33,232 nt of DNA, taken from positions 1 through 33,232 of the forward strand of contig CAIYWI010000036.1 in assembly GCA_903929885.1 (NCBI GenBank), written 5' to 3'. Under the pieces are notes generated by a model. It saw nothing but the letters and a program-made list of their open reading frames with translations. It made no database searches and was not told where the DNA came from. Below, one piece after another: positions 22,888-30,610 of the stretch (the stretch's first letter is position 1; every line of letters begins with the position of its first letter). Source of the stretch: an uncultured Phycisphaerales bacterium (GTDB lineage: Bacteria; Planctomycetota; Phycisphaerae; Phycisphaerales; UBA1924). The position numbers and the translations under genes were made by a program.

Positions 22888-24515
22888 CGCTGCAAGTGCA
22901 GGAGCATCTCGCGAGGGAACCGTCGCACCCGGTCGCTGCGAAGCACGGTGAAGTGATCCGCGCCGGGCACCAGTTCGATGGACCCGAACTCGACGTCGGG
23001 GGCCTGCGGCGGGTGACGGCGATCGAGCTCGGTCTTCAGCAGCCGCACGGCCTCGTTGAGGTGGAAGCTGTCCGCCTCGCCCACGACCAGTCGGACGCGG
23101 TCGCGGAGGAGCCGGCCCACCGAGGCAGGATCGGCCACGAGACGCGCCGAGATGTCGTATGCCCGCATGGACTCGGCGACCGCGCGATCGATGGCGCCTG
23201 ACACGGGATCGAACAGGGCGGCGGGATTGCCGCGCTGGTTGCGGGGCCCGAAGGCGGCCATCCACGAATCCCATTGCTGGCCGGAGGTGTTGTCGGGGCC
23301 CAGGACGTCCTCCTGTCTGGCCTCGCGTTCGACCGTCATGACGCAGCGGCCGCCGGCGCGATAGCTGCCCAGGGCGATCACGCGAGGCCTCCCGCCGAAC
23401 TGCACGCGCACTTCGCCACGATCGCCGATGTCCACGGGCGCGAATCTGCTCTCGCGGAGGGGGTTGTTGAACGCATCATCCGACTCGACGAGTTGGTACG
23501 CCGACTTCTGGCCGTAGATGTCGATCAGTTGGAATCGCCGGAAGTCCACGGGATCGGGAGCGGTGGACCAGCACGCGCCGAAGGTTTCGGGACGCGTCAG
23601 CGTCAGCCAGAGCGAGGACCAGCCGCCGCTCGAATGGCCGGTGACGATCCTCGCCTCGGGGCGTGACGCAAGATCGGGGAACTTCGCCTCGATCGCCGGG
23701 ATCAACTCTTCGACCAGCGCTCTCGCCCACGGGCCGTTGTTCGCCGAGTCGGCGAAGAGGGTGTGGCCGTTCGGGCTTTCGGGGTCGAGCATGATCAGCC
23801 GGGTGGAGGCGGCCACTTCCGCCTCGACGCCCGTCGACGCGGCTCGAGCGGAGGCGGCCCGGATGACGTCGACGTGCCTGCCGCCGAATCCCGGCACGAC
23901 GTAGATGGCGCCGAGCTTGGCGCCCTCCCGCGGCTTGACGGGCGGGGCGACCGCCGCGCGGAGAGCGACCTCGCGTCCGTGGAACTCGGCGAGGAGTTTC
24001 GACTTCACCTCGACCAGCGACACGCCGAGTTCCGCCGCCCGGGCGGCGGGCCACTCGAGGCCTTCGGTGACGCGGTCAAGCGAGAGTTCGACCACCGGCG
24101 AGGCGCCGGGCTTGAAGGTGACTTCAACCGCCTTTCCCTGGAGGTTGCCGCGGTCCTTGCGCCACGAACTCGACTGTCTTGTGGTGATCAACCGGGCGGC
24201 GACGCGGTACGTTCCCGAGAGTGCGTCCAGTGTGGCGAGGTTGGCGATGTCGAAGGTCGCCGGTTCGATGCTCGCGCCGGGGGCGAGGTCGTTCACGTCG
24301 GCTCCGAGCAGCGGCTGGGGATTGTCCCAGAAGGGCGCGTCGTTGGGGTCTTCCTGACCGGGAGCCCCGGCCGCGACGCCGACGAGCCCGATGACCAGGC
24401 GACCCGACACCGGGCCTTCGACCGTCGGCGCGAGGGTGACGCGGAACACCGGGCCGGCGAGCACGTCCGCGGCCATGACCGCAAGCAGGGCGAGGGAGGC
24501 GAGCAATCGCGACAT
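22857..24515 (-). CDS. Exported esterase (esterase D/enterochelin esterase-like fold)
   Basis: A 552-residue protein. Residues 1-20 are a signal peptide (MSRLLASLALLAVMAADVLA). Residues about 21-195 are an N-terminal domain I cannot assign; it may be a beta-sandwich. Residues about 200-545 are an alpha/beta hydrolase of the putative esterase family: IYVVPGFGGRH, then TGHSSGGWSSLWL with nucleophile Ser295, and late VVGEADSFHL and GADHFTVL, which supply likely Asp and His. The substrate is unknown; a periplasmic carbohydrate-ester or siderophore-ester role is possible because the neighbouring ATPase is of the siderophore/heme type, but that link is weak. TACACT lies six bases before the ATG and there is no ribosome site. 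Confidence 0.82.
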   Translation of the reverse strand: MSRLLASLALLAVMAADVLAGPVFRVTLAPTVEGPVSGRLVIGLVGVAAGAPGQEDPNDAPFWDNPQPLLGADVNDLAPGASIEPATFDIANLATLDALSGTYRVAARLITTRQSSSWRKDRGNLQGKAVEVTFKPGASPVVELSLDRVTEGLEWPAARAAELGVSLVEVKSKLLAEFHGREVALRAAVAPPVKPREGAKLGAIYVVPGFGGRHVDVIRAASARAASTGVEAEVAASTRLIMLDPESPNGHTLFADSANNGPWARALVEELIPAIEAKFPDLASRPEARIVTGHSSGGWSSLWLTLTRPETFGACWSTAPDPVDFRRFQLIDIYGQKSAYQLVESDDAFNNPLRESRFAPVDIGDRGEVRVQFGGRPRVIALGSYRAGGRCVMTVEREARQEDVLGPDNTSGQQWDSWMAAFGPRNQRGNPAALFDPVSGAIDRAVAESMRAYDISARLVADPASVGRLLRDRVRLVVGEADSFHLNEAVRLLKTELDRRHPPQAPDVEFGSIELVPGADHFTVLRSDRVRRFPREMLLHLQRHELAPRSSP

Positions 24516-24521
24516 GGCGGG

Positions 24522-24527
24522 AGTGTA
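24522..24527 (-). promoter_or_regulatory. Putative -10 (TACACT) six bases before the esterase gene
   Basis: TACACT on the minus strand, then CCCGCC and the ATG. There is no ribosome site. Only 53 bp separate this start from that of ispG. Confidence 0.5.
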
Positions 24528-24554
24528 AGACCCCGCCCGCGGCCACCGGCCTCA

Positions 24555-24560
24555 TACCCT
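24555..24560 (+). promoter_or_regulatory. Putative -10 (TACCCT) eight bases before ispG
   Basis: TACCCT, then eight bases and the ATG, with no ribosome site. It faces the esterase -10 across 27 bp, so the two promoters must overlap upstream. Confidence 0.45.
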
Positions 24561-24568
24561 TCGACACC

Positions 24569-25858
24569 ATGCAATCGCGCAGACCAACTCGTCAGGTGAT
24601 CGTGGGGGATGACCGCGTCGGCCGCGTGGCGATCGGCGGCGGGCTCCCCGGGGCCGACGGTCGCCCGACCACGCCCGCGCCCGTCAGCGTCCAGACGATG
24701 ACGGCGGGATACACCCACGACATCGATGCGTGCGTTCGCGAGATCCACAAGCTCGCGGCGGCCGGAGCCGACATCGTCCGCGTGGCGGTGCCGGAGAAGA
24801 AGGACACGGAGGCGTTGCGGCACATTCTGCCCCAGGTGCGGGTGCCGATCGTCGCCGACGTTCACTTCCACTTCCAGAGGGCCCTCGAGGCCGTGGAAGC
24901 GGGGGTCCACAAGATTCGGCTCAACCCCGGCAACATCCAGGACAAGGCGCAGGTGGTCGAGGTGATCCGCGCGTGCAAGGCCAAGGGGCTTCCGATCCGC
25001 GTGGGCGTCAACGAGGGCTCGATCATCGAGCGCAAGGACAAGCAGAAGCGGATGCGAGAGCTGGGCACGGTCTTCAGCGAGCACAAGCACGGCGCGATGC
25101 TGGCCATCATGATCGCCAAGCTCGAGGAGTACCTCGACATCTTCTACGAGGAGGACTTCCGCGACATCACCATCTCGGCCAAGAGCATGGACGCCTCGCT
25201 GGTGGTCGACGCGTACACGGAGATCTCGCGTCGCTTCGAGCATCCGCTGCATCTGGGCGTCACCCATGCGGGCCCGCGCGAGACGGGCGCGATCCGCAGC
25301 ATCGCCGCCCTCTCGGGCCTCCTGGTCAACGGCGTGGGCGACACGCTCCGCATCTCCTATGCGAGCGATCCCGTGTACGAGGTGGAGGACGGTCTCGAAC
25401 TGCTGTACGCGCTGGGGCTCCGCCCGCGCAAGGGCGTCGACCTGATCGCCTGCCCGACGTGCGGCCGCATCCAGGTCGATCTCTTCACGCTGGTGCAGGA
25501 GGTTCGCAAGAAGCTCGCGGCGGAGGTCGCGGTGCCCATGAAGGTCGCCGTGATGGGCTGCATCGTGAACGGCCCGGGCGAGGCCGAGGGGGCCGACGTG
25601 GCCGTCTTCGCCGGCGATCGTCGCGGCATCATCTACGTGCAGGGCGAGCGCGTCGCCAACGTGCCCGAGGATCAGATCCTCGCCAAGTTGCTCGAGGAGT
25701 GCCTGGCGTTCCAGGCCCGCGTGCTCGCGGGAGAGGCCAAGCTCGGCGAGAAGAAGGTGGAGATCATCCCGCCCGATCCCGTCGGCGAGTTGGGCAGCGG
25801 GTGGGAGAAGGTCGCGGCGGGGCAGGTGCAGCAGGTGACGATCGGCCGCACGGACTGA
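24569..25858 (+). CDS. ispG: 4-hydroxy-3-methylbut-2-enyl diphosphate synthase (flavodoxin/ferredoxin)
   Basis: A 429-residue iron-sulfur enzyme of the MEP isoprenoid pathway that converts MEcPP to HMBPP. The N-terminal TIM-barrel part includes VSVQTMT, DIVRVAVPEKKD, VADVHFHFQRALEA and KIRLNPGNI. The cluster ligands are Cys295 and Cys298 in CPTCGRI, Cys331 in MGCIVNGPGE and Glu338. It is the compact bacterial form without the large insert of plant and some other enzymes, but about 50 residues longer than E. coli IspG because of N- and C-terminal extensions. It is a single-gene unit, divergent from the esterase and convergent with the response regulator gene. Confidence 0.97.
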   Translation: MQSRRPTRQVIVGDDRVGRVAIGGGLPGADGRPTTPAPVSVQTMTAGYTHDIDACVREIHKLAAAGADIVRVAVPEKKDTEALRHILPQVRVPIVADVHFHFQRALEAVEAGVHKIRLNPGNIQDKAQVVEVIRACKAKGLPIRVGVNEGSIIERKDKQKRMRELGTVFSEHKHGAMLAIMIAKLEEYLDIFYEEDFRDITISAKSMDASLVVDAYTEISRRFEHPLHLGVTHAGPRETGAIRSIAALSGLLVNGVGDTLRISYASDPVYEVEDGLELLYALGLRPRKGVDLIACPTCGRIQVDLFTLVQEVRKKLAAEVAVPMKVAVMGCIVNGPGEAEGADVAVFAGDRRGIIYVQGERVANVPEDQILAKLLEECLAFQARVLAGEAKLGEKKVEIIPPDPVGELGSGWEKVAAGQVQQVTIGRTD

Positions 25859-25896
25859 GGCGGGCGTGCTCGTGTCCGGACCGTGCCGGGCTTGCG

Positions 25897-26850
25897 TCAG
25901 GCCGCGATGTTGCCGGTGGCGGGAGGCGTCAGCCAATCGGTCCAGACGACTCGGTTTCGCCCCGAGTGCTTGGCCTTGTACAGGTTGCGATCGGCCTGCT
26001 CGACGATGGCGTCGGCCGTGCCCGTGTTCGATGCGGTCGTGCCGCTGATCCCGATGGACGCGGTCAGTCGCCGCTGCGGGTGGCGGGGCCATTCCTCGAG
26101 TTCGATGGCGTGGCGGATGCGTTCGCCCATCACCGCCGCGTCGGCCGGGCAGGTCTCGGGCATGACGATCACGAACTCCTCGCCGCCGTAGCGGCAGACG
26201 AGATCGTGATTGCGGCAGCACCGCTGGATGATCTTGGCGACGCCCTGAAGGGCCGCATCGCCCGCGGAGTGACCGAAGGTGTCGTTGATCGACTTGAAGT
26301 GATCGATGTCGAGCATCGCCACGGCGAGGGAGTGACGATGGCGTGCCGCACGCTCGACCTCCTCGGCCCATCGCTTGTTGAAGAAGGCGCGGTTCCACAG
26401 CCCGGTGAGGCCGTCGACCTGCGCTCGCTGGGCGAGCATCTGCACGAGGTGACGCATCTTGAGCGCCTGGCGGATGCGGACGCGGAGTTCGGTCATCTCG
26501 AAGGGCTTGGTCACGTAGTCGACCGCGCCCAGATCGAAGGCCTTGACCTTCTCGTGGGCGTGCTGGTTGCCCGAGATGATGATCACCGGGATGTCCTGCG
26601 TCGCCGCGGAGGCCTTGAGTTCCTTGAGGACGCCCAGGCCGTGCACCGAGCCGAGTTCGAGGTCGAGCAGGATCAGCGCCGGAAGTTGCGACGCGGCCAG
26701 GGCCAGCCCCTCCTCCCCCGACGTGGTGCCGAAGAAGTCGAGACCCTCGGCGCGGAGCCGCACCGAGATGAGACGATGCACGTCGATCAGGTCATCGATG
26801 ATGAGGACCCTGGGTCGCGCCTCGGGTTGGGGTGCTGCGTCGTGCGTCAT
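25897..26850 (-). CDS. Response regulator with GGDEF diguanylate cyclase domain (PleD-like)
   Basis: A 317-residue cytosolic protein. The receiver domain spans residues about 14-130, with the acidic pair Asp19/Asp20, phospho-acceptor Asp63 and Lys115. The diguanylate cyclase domain spans about 142-305, with DxLTxLxNR-like DGLTGLWNR, metal-site Asp181 in LDIDHFK, and an intact active-site motif GGEEF (222-226). The product-inhibition I-site RNHD (213-216) sits five residues before it, so activity should be feedback-controlled by c-di-GMP. It lacks the second receiver of PleD. The Hpt gene lies 48 bases upstream on the same strand and may donate its phosphate. No sensor kinase is in the window. 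Confidence 0.94.
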   Translation of the reverse strand: MTHDAAPQPEARPRVLIIDDLIDVHRLISVRLRAEGLDFFGTTSGEEGLALAASQLPALILLDLELGSVHGLGVLKELKASAATQDIPVIIISGNQHAHEKVKAFDLGAVDYVTKPFEMTELRVRIRQALKMRHLVQMLAQRAQVDGLTGLWNRAFFNKRWAEEVERAARHRHSLAVAMLDIDHFKSINDTFGHSAGDAALQGVAKIIQRCCRNHDLVCRYGGEEFVIVMPETCPADAAVMGERIRHAIELEEWPRHPQRRLTASIGISGTTASNTGTADAIVEQADRNLYKAKHSGRNRVVWTDWLTPPATGNIAA

Positions 26851-26898
26851 CGGAACCGGCGGACGGTGAAAGGTGCGAACCGCGAGACCTGCGCCGCG

Positions 26899-27267
26899 TC
26901 AGACGATCACGCGCTTGCACAGGCCGGTGAGCTGATTGACCGACTCGACGAGTTGCGTCAGACTCTGCTGGGTCGAGATCGGACCGGACTTCACGACGTC
27001 CTCCACCTTGGCGGCAGCCGTGCCCACCGTGGGGAATCCGTACCCGGCCGACGCGCCCTTGAGCTGGTGCGAGATCCGGTGCACCACGTCCCACTGCTGG
27101 GCCTTGAGCGCCTCGGTCAACGCCTGCATCCGCTGAGGCAGCTCGCCGACGAACATCTCCACCAACTCCCGCATCTCGGGATCGCTCGCGAACTGGCTCC
27201 GCACGGGCGGGCCCCCCGTGGCGGCGGGAGTGGTCGGCGTGTTGGGGGTGGGCGAAGGCGTGCTCAT
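26899..27267 (-). CDS. Histidine phosphotransfer (Hpt) domain protein
   Basis: A 122-residue protein. Residues 1-25 are a Pro/Thr/Ser-rich tail and the rest is a four-helix Hpt domain. The phosphorylated His is His67 in SHQLKGASAGYG, matching the HxLKG motif. It would pass phosphate between receiver domains, most simply to the receiver-GGDEF protein 48 bases downstream. The ATG at 27267 has AGGAG ten bases upstream; the ATG at 27294 has no ribosome site. The hybrid kinase that would feed it is not in the window. Confidence 0.88.
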   Translation of the reverse strand: MSTPSPTPNTPTTPAATGGPPVRSQFASDPEMRELVEMFVGELPQRMQALTEALKAQQWDVVHRISHQLKGASAGYGFPTVGTAAAKVEDVVKSGPISTQQSLTQLVESVNQLTGLCKRVIV

Positions 27268-27402
27268 GCTCGGGGTGCTCCTCGTCGGTTGCATCGGCCC
27301 GACCTGCGTCCGAGTTTGGCGTGAGCCGCCGGATCGCCCCTCTGCACCCGGCGATGTCGGTCTGTGACGGTCGTGACGACCCTGGGGGCCGTCGCCGCTC
27401 GC

Positions 27403-27408
27403 TACACT
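27403..27408 (+). promoter_or_regulatory. Putative -10 (TACACT) of the arginine cluster
   Basis: TACACT, 62 bases before the argC start. A tight GC inverted repeat (27414-27419/27422-27427) would lie at the very 5' end of the transcript. A 5-bp inverted repeat GGTCG-TGA-CGACC (27369-27381) is just upstream and could be an operator, but it does not match any ArgR box I know. Confidence 0.35.
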
Positions 27409-27470
27409 CCGGCCCCCGGTGCCGGGGATCGCACGCCCCGGTTTGGCCGCGGGCCACTTCGAGCCATGCC

Positions 27471-28562
27471 ATGACCCTCCAGACAGCCCCTGTCTCCACC
27501 GCCGCCAAGCCGCTCAAGGTCGCCGTCGTGGGCGCCGCCGGCTACAGCGGCGCGGAACTCGTCTCCCTGCTCCTCTCGCACCCCGCCGCACGCGTCGTCG
27601 GCCTCTTCGGCTCGGCCAAGCGAGAGGAAGGGGGCAAGTCGCAACGCTTCTCGGAGATCTTCACCCGCTTCCGCGGGCGGCTCGACCTCCCCGTGCTGGC
27701 CACCGACATCGACGCCATCGCCCGCCTCGAGCCCGACGCGGTCTTCCTCGCCACGCCTCACGAGGTGAGCGAGTCCCTCGCCGCACCCCTGCTCAAGGTC
27801 GCGCCGTGCGTGCTTGACCTCTCCGCCGCGTTCCGTTTCAAGGATCCCGCGGCATACCCGGCTCACTACGGCTTCACCCACTCGCACCCCGACCTGCTCG
27901 CCCATGCCGTGTACGGCCTGCCCGAGCTCTTCCGAAGCCAGATCCGCGGGGCCTCGCTCGTCGCCGTCCCCGGGTGCTACCCCACGTCGGCCATCCTGCC
28001 CTTGGCGCCCCTCGCGCGGGCGGGCGCCATCGCCGCCGAGGCCTCTGGCACGCCCCGACGCGTCATCATCGATTCCACCAGCGGCGTCAGCGGCGCGGGC
28101 CGCGCCCTCAAGCAGGGCTCGCTCTTCTGCGAGGTCAGTCTCCAGCCCTACGGCGTCTTCTCGCACCGCCACAACCCCGAGATCGACGCGTACGCCAACA
28201 CGCCCACGCTCTTCACGCCCCACCTCGGCGCGTACGAGCGGGGCATCCTCTCGACGATCCACGTCGATCTCGCCCCGGGCTGGGACCGGGCCCGCATCGA
28301 GGCCCTCTACCACGAGGCCTACGGCGACGAACCCTTCGTGCGTCGCTGCCCCGCCGGCGTGTGGCCCTCCATCGCCGACGTTCGTCACACCAACTTCTGC
28401 GACTTCGGCTGGGCCATCGACCCGCGCCAGCCCCACATGATCATCGCCAGCGCGGTCGACAACCTCGTGAAGGGGGCGGCGGGCCAGGCCGTGCAGGCCA
28501 TGAACGCCCGCTTCGGCCTCGACGAGCGACTCGGCCTGCTTTCCTGCGAGGCCGCCTCATGA
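27471..28562 (+). CDS. argC: N-acetyl-gamma-glutamyl-phosphate reductase
   Basis: A 363-residue NADPH-dependent enzyme, third step of arginine synthesis. The Rossmann motif is VGAAGYSGAEL (20-30), the nucleophilic Cys169 lies in VPGCYPTSA, and the substrate-binding His segment is SHRHNPEI near 231-238. It is slightly longer than most members. The ATG at 27471 begins about 15 residues before the fold; the frame stays open to 27321, but without a plausible site. Its stop overlaps the argB start by four bases (ATGA). Confidence 0.96.
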   Translation: MTLQTAPVSTAAKPLKVAVVGAAGYSGAELVSLLLSHPAARVVGLFGSAKREEGGKSQRFSEIFTRFRGRLDLPVLATDIDAIARLEPDAVFLATPHEVSESLAAPLLKVAPCVLDLSAAFRFKDPAAYPAHYGFTHSHPDLLAHAVYGLPELFRSQIRGASLVAVPGCYPTSAILPLAPLARAGAIAAEASGTPRRVIIDSTSGVSGAGRALKQGSLFCEVSLQPYGVFSHRHNPEIDAYANTPTLFTPHLGAYERGILSTIHVDLAPGWDRARIEALYHEAYGDEPFVRRCPAGVWPSIADVRHTNFCDFGWAIDPRQPHMIIASAVDNLVKGAAGQAVQAMNARFGLDERLGLLSCEAAS

Positions 28563-29380
28563 CCCACACCCTCGGATCAGGACCGGTCGTCATCAAGATC
28601 GGGGGCACCACCCTCGAGGAGCAACGCTCGCAGCCGGGGCTCTGGAAGTCCGTGGCCTCGCTCGCACGCCGCCACGCGGGTGGCGTCATCCTCGTGCACG
28701 GCGGCGGCAAGGCCGTCGATCGCCACCTCGCCAAGCTCGGGTTCTCGACCGAGCGACGCGAGGGCATCCGCATCACCCCCGAGGATCAGGTCGAGCAGAT
28801 CGCCGCGGTGCTCGCGGGCAGCGTGAACAAGTCGCTGGTGGGGTCCCTGCTCGCGGCGGGCGCGATGCCCGTGGGCCTGTGCCTGGGCGACGGCAACGCC
28901 GTGCCCACCCGCAAGGCCACCCGGTACGCCTTCGACCCCGGCCGCGTGGGCGAGATGGCCGGCGGGGGCGACGGTCGCCTCCTTCACACGCTTGTTCGCG
29001 AAGGGTTCCTGCCGGTCCTCTGCTCGATCGGCATCGATCGCGAGGGTGGGTTCCTCAACGTCAACGCCGACGATGCCGCCGCAGGGGCGGCGACGCTGCT
29101 GGGGGCGTCGGCCCTGGTCCTGCTCACCGACGTGCCGGGCGTGCTCGACGCCCAGAAGCGGGTGATCCCGGAGTTGGACGGTGCTGCGATCGAGTCGCTG
29201 GTGCAGCAAGGCGTGATCAGCGGCGGGATGATTCCCAAGGTCCGGGCGGCCCTCGAGGCCTCCTCGGCCAGCGGCGCGCCCGTGGTCATCCTCGACGGCA
29301 ACGCGCCCGCGGCCCTCGAGGCGTGGATCGACGCCAAGCCGGTCGGGACGCGTATTCTTGGGGCCCCACGCCCGGGCTGA
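28559..29380 (+). CDS. argB: Acetylglutamate kinase
   Basis: A 273-residue amino-acid kinase that phosphorylates N-acetylglutamate. Visible are the N-terminal KIGG (Lys13), the substrate loop VHGGGKAVD (47-54), GIRITPEDQ with Arg71, the NVNADDAA segment (167-174), and the late SGGMIPKVRAAL with its conserved Lys. The N-terminal arginine-sensing helix of allosteric members appears absent: the first strand starts at residue 9, so feedback inhibition by arginine may be weak. It is translationally coupled to argC. The protein ends at TRILGAPRPG. Confidence 0.96.
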   Translation: MTHTLGSGPVVIKIGGTTLEEQRSQPGLWKSVASLARRHAGGVILVHGGGKAVDRHLAKLGFSTERREGIRITPEDQVEQIAAVLAGSVNKSLVGSLLAAGAMPVGLCLGDGNAVPTRKATRYAFDPGRVGEMAGGGDGRLLHTLVREGFLPVLCSIGIDREGGFLNVNADDAAAGAATLLGASALVLLTDVPGVLDAQKRVIPELDGAAIESLVQQGVISGGMIPKVRAALEASSASGAPVVILDGNAPAALEAWIDAKPVGTRILGAPRPG

Positions 29381-29485
29381 ATGCGTCGGATCGCTCCGGA
29401 CGCACCCAAGGCCTGGGCTGAACGCCGGAGCGTTCCGGTCGGCCCCTCCCCATTCGGCACACGCGGCAGCAGGCAGGTCATCCCC
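29381..29485 (+). promoter_or_regulatory. argB-argF gap with nested inverted repeats
   Basis: A perfect 7-bp repeat GCTCCGG/CCGGAGC (29393-29399 and 29425-29431) encloses a smaller 4-bp stem (29405-29408 and 29414-29417). A TATTCT hexamer at 29353-29358, inside the end of argB, could be a -10 that makes this the leader of argF. The function is unproven. Confidence 0.3.
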
Positions 29486-30553
29486 ATGGCAAAGAAGGCA
29501 ACCAAGAAGACCGCGAGCCGCACGAGCGCGAGCCGGAAGACCGTCAGCCGCAGCACCGCGGGCAAGAAGGCCGCCCCCGCCCGCCGTACCGCTCCGAAGA
29601 CGTCGCTGGCCGGTCGCGACCTGCTCACCCTCTCCGACCTCACGCGCGACGAGATCCTCGCGATCTTCCGCACCGCCCAGCGGTGCAAGCGCGACATCAA
29701 GCCCTTCCGCAAGGCCCTCGACGGCCGCACCATCGTGCTGCTCTTCGAGAAGGCCAGCTTGCGCACCCGCATCTCCTTCGAGACGGGCATCAACGCCATG
29801 GGCGGCACCTCGCTCTACATGGACCACGCCGCCCAGAAGATCGGCGAACGCGAGGCCGTCAAGGACTACGGCCGCAACCTCGAACGCTGGGTCGACTGCG
29901 TGGTGGCCCGCGTCTATGCCCATCGCACCTGCGAGGAACTCGCGGCGTGGTGCGACATTCCTGTCATCAACGCCCTCTCCGACCTCTACCACCCCTGCCA
30001 GGGCCTGGCCGACCTCTTCACGCTCTGGGAGCGTCCCGGCGGGCTCGAGGGAGTGCGGCTGGCGTGGGTGGGCGACGGCAACAACGTCTGCCACTCGCTC
30101 ATGCACGCCGCCACCATGCTGGGCGTCGACATGACCGTCGTGACGCCCAAGGGCTACGAGCCCACGCCCTCGGTGGTCGAGGAGTGTCTCGCCAACGCCC
30201 GTGCTCAGGGCAGCACGCTGGCCTTCAGCCACGATCCGGCGGCGGTGGAGGGGCACCACGCCGTCTACACCGACGTGTGGGTCTCCATGGGCCAGTCCGA
30301 CCAGGCCAACGAGCGCCGCGCCGTCTTCGCCGAGTATTGCGTCGACGTGTCGCTGATGAGCCGCGCTTCCAAGGGCGTGACGGGCAAGCGGTTCCCGCAC
30401 GGTTCGCTCTTCATGCACTGCCTCCCCGCCCAGCGAGGGGTCGAGGTCACCGACGAGGTGATCGACGCGCCTTCCTCCATCGTCTATGACCAGGCCGAGA
30501 ACCGCATGCACGCACAAAACGCGCTGCTGCTGCACCTGTTCGGCAAGGCCTGA
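29486..30553 (+). CDS. argF: Ornithine carbamoyltransferase with basic N-terminal tail
   Basis: A 355-residue enzyme that makes citrulline from ornithine and carbamoyl phosphate. The catalytic part starts near residue 42. Landmarks are the carbamoyl-phosphate loop SLRTR (91-95), HPCQ (169-172), the ornithine region WVSMGQ near residue 270, and HCLPAQRG near 312, which fits OTCase rather than aspartate carbamoyltransferase. Residues 1-39 are an extra tail of Lys, Arg, Ala, Ser and Thr with 13 basic and no acidic residues, not part of the usual fold. The start at 29486 has a weak AGG upstream. An ATG directly after the argB stop (29381) is in frame and would add 35 more residues; it is less likely but cannot be excluded. 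Confidence 0.93.
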   Translation: MAKKATKKTASRTSASRKTVSRSTAGKKAAPARRTAPKTSLAGRDLLTLSDLTRDEILAIFRTAQRCKRDIKPFRKALDGRTIVLLFEKASLRTRISFETGINAMGGTSLYMDHAAQKIGEREAVKDYGRNLERWVDCVVARVYAHRTCEELAAWCDIPVINALSDLYHPCQGLADLFTLWERPGGLEGVRLAWVGDGNNVCHSLMHAATMLGVDMTVVTPKGYEPTPSVVEECLANARAQGSTLAFSHDPAAVEGHHAVYTDVWVSMGQSDQANERRAVFAEYCVDVSLMSRASKGVTGKRFPHGSLFMHCLPAQRGVEVTDEVIDAPSSIVYDQAENRMHAQNALLLHLFGKA

Positions 30554-30610
30554 TCGTCCGTCACCGTTCCCGTTCGATTCCGTTCGCACCTCCATCGACG
30601 ACCCGACACC

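Noticed and set aside
30554..30610. CCGTTC/CGTTCG direct repeats between argF and argG, considered as a regulatory array
   Set aside because: Only two or three imperfect copies in one small gap; more likely chance in GC-rich DNA.
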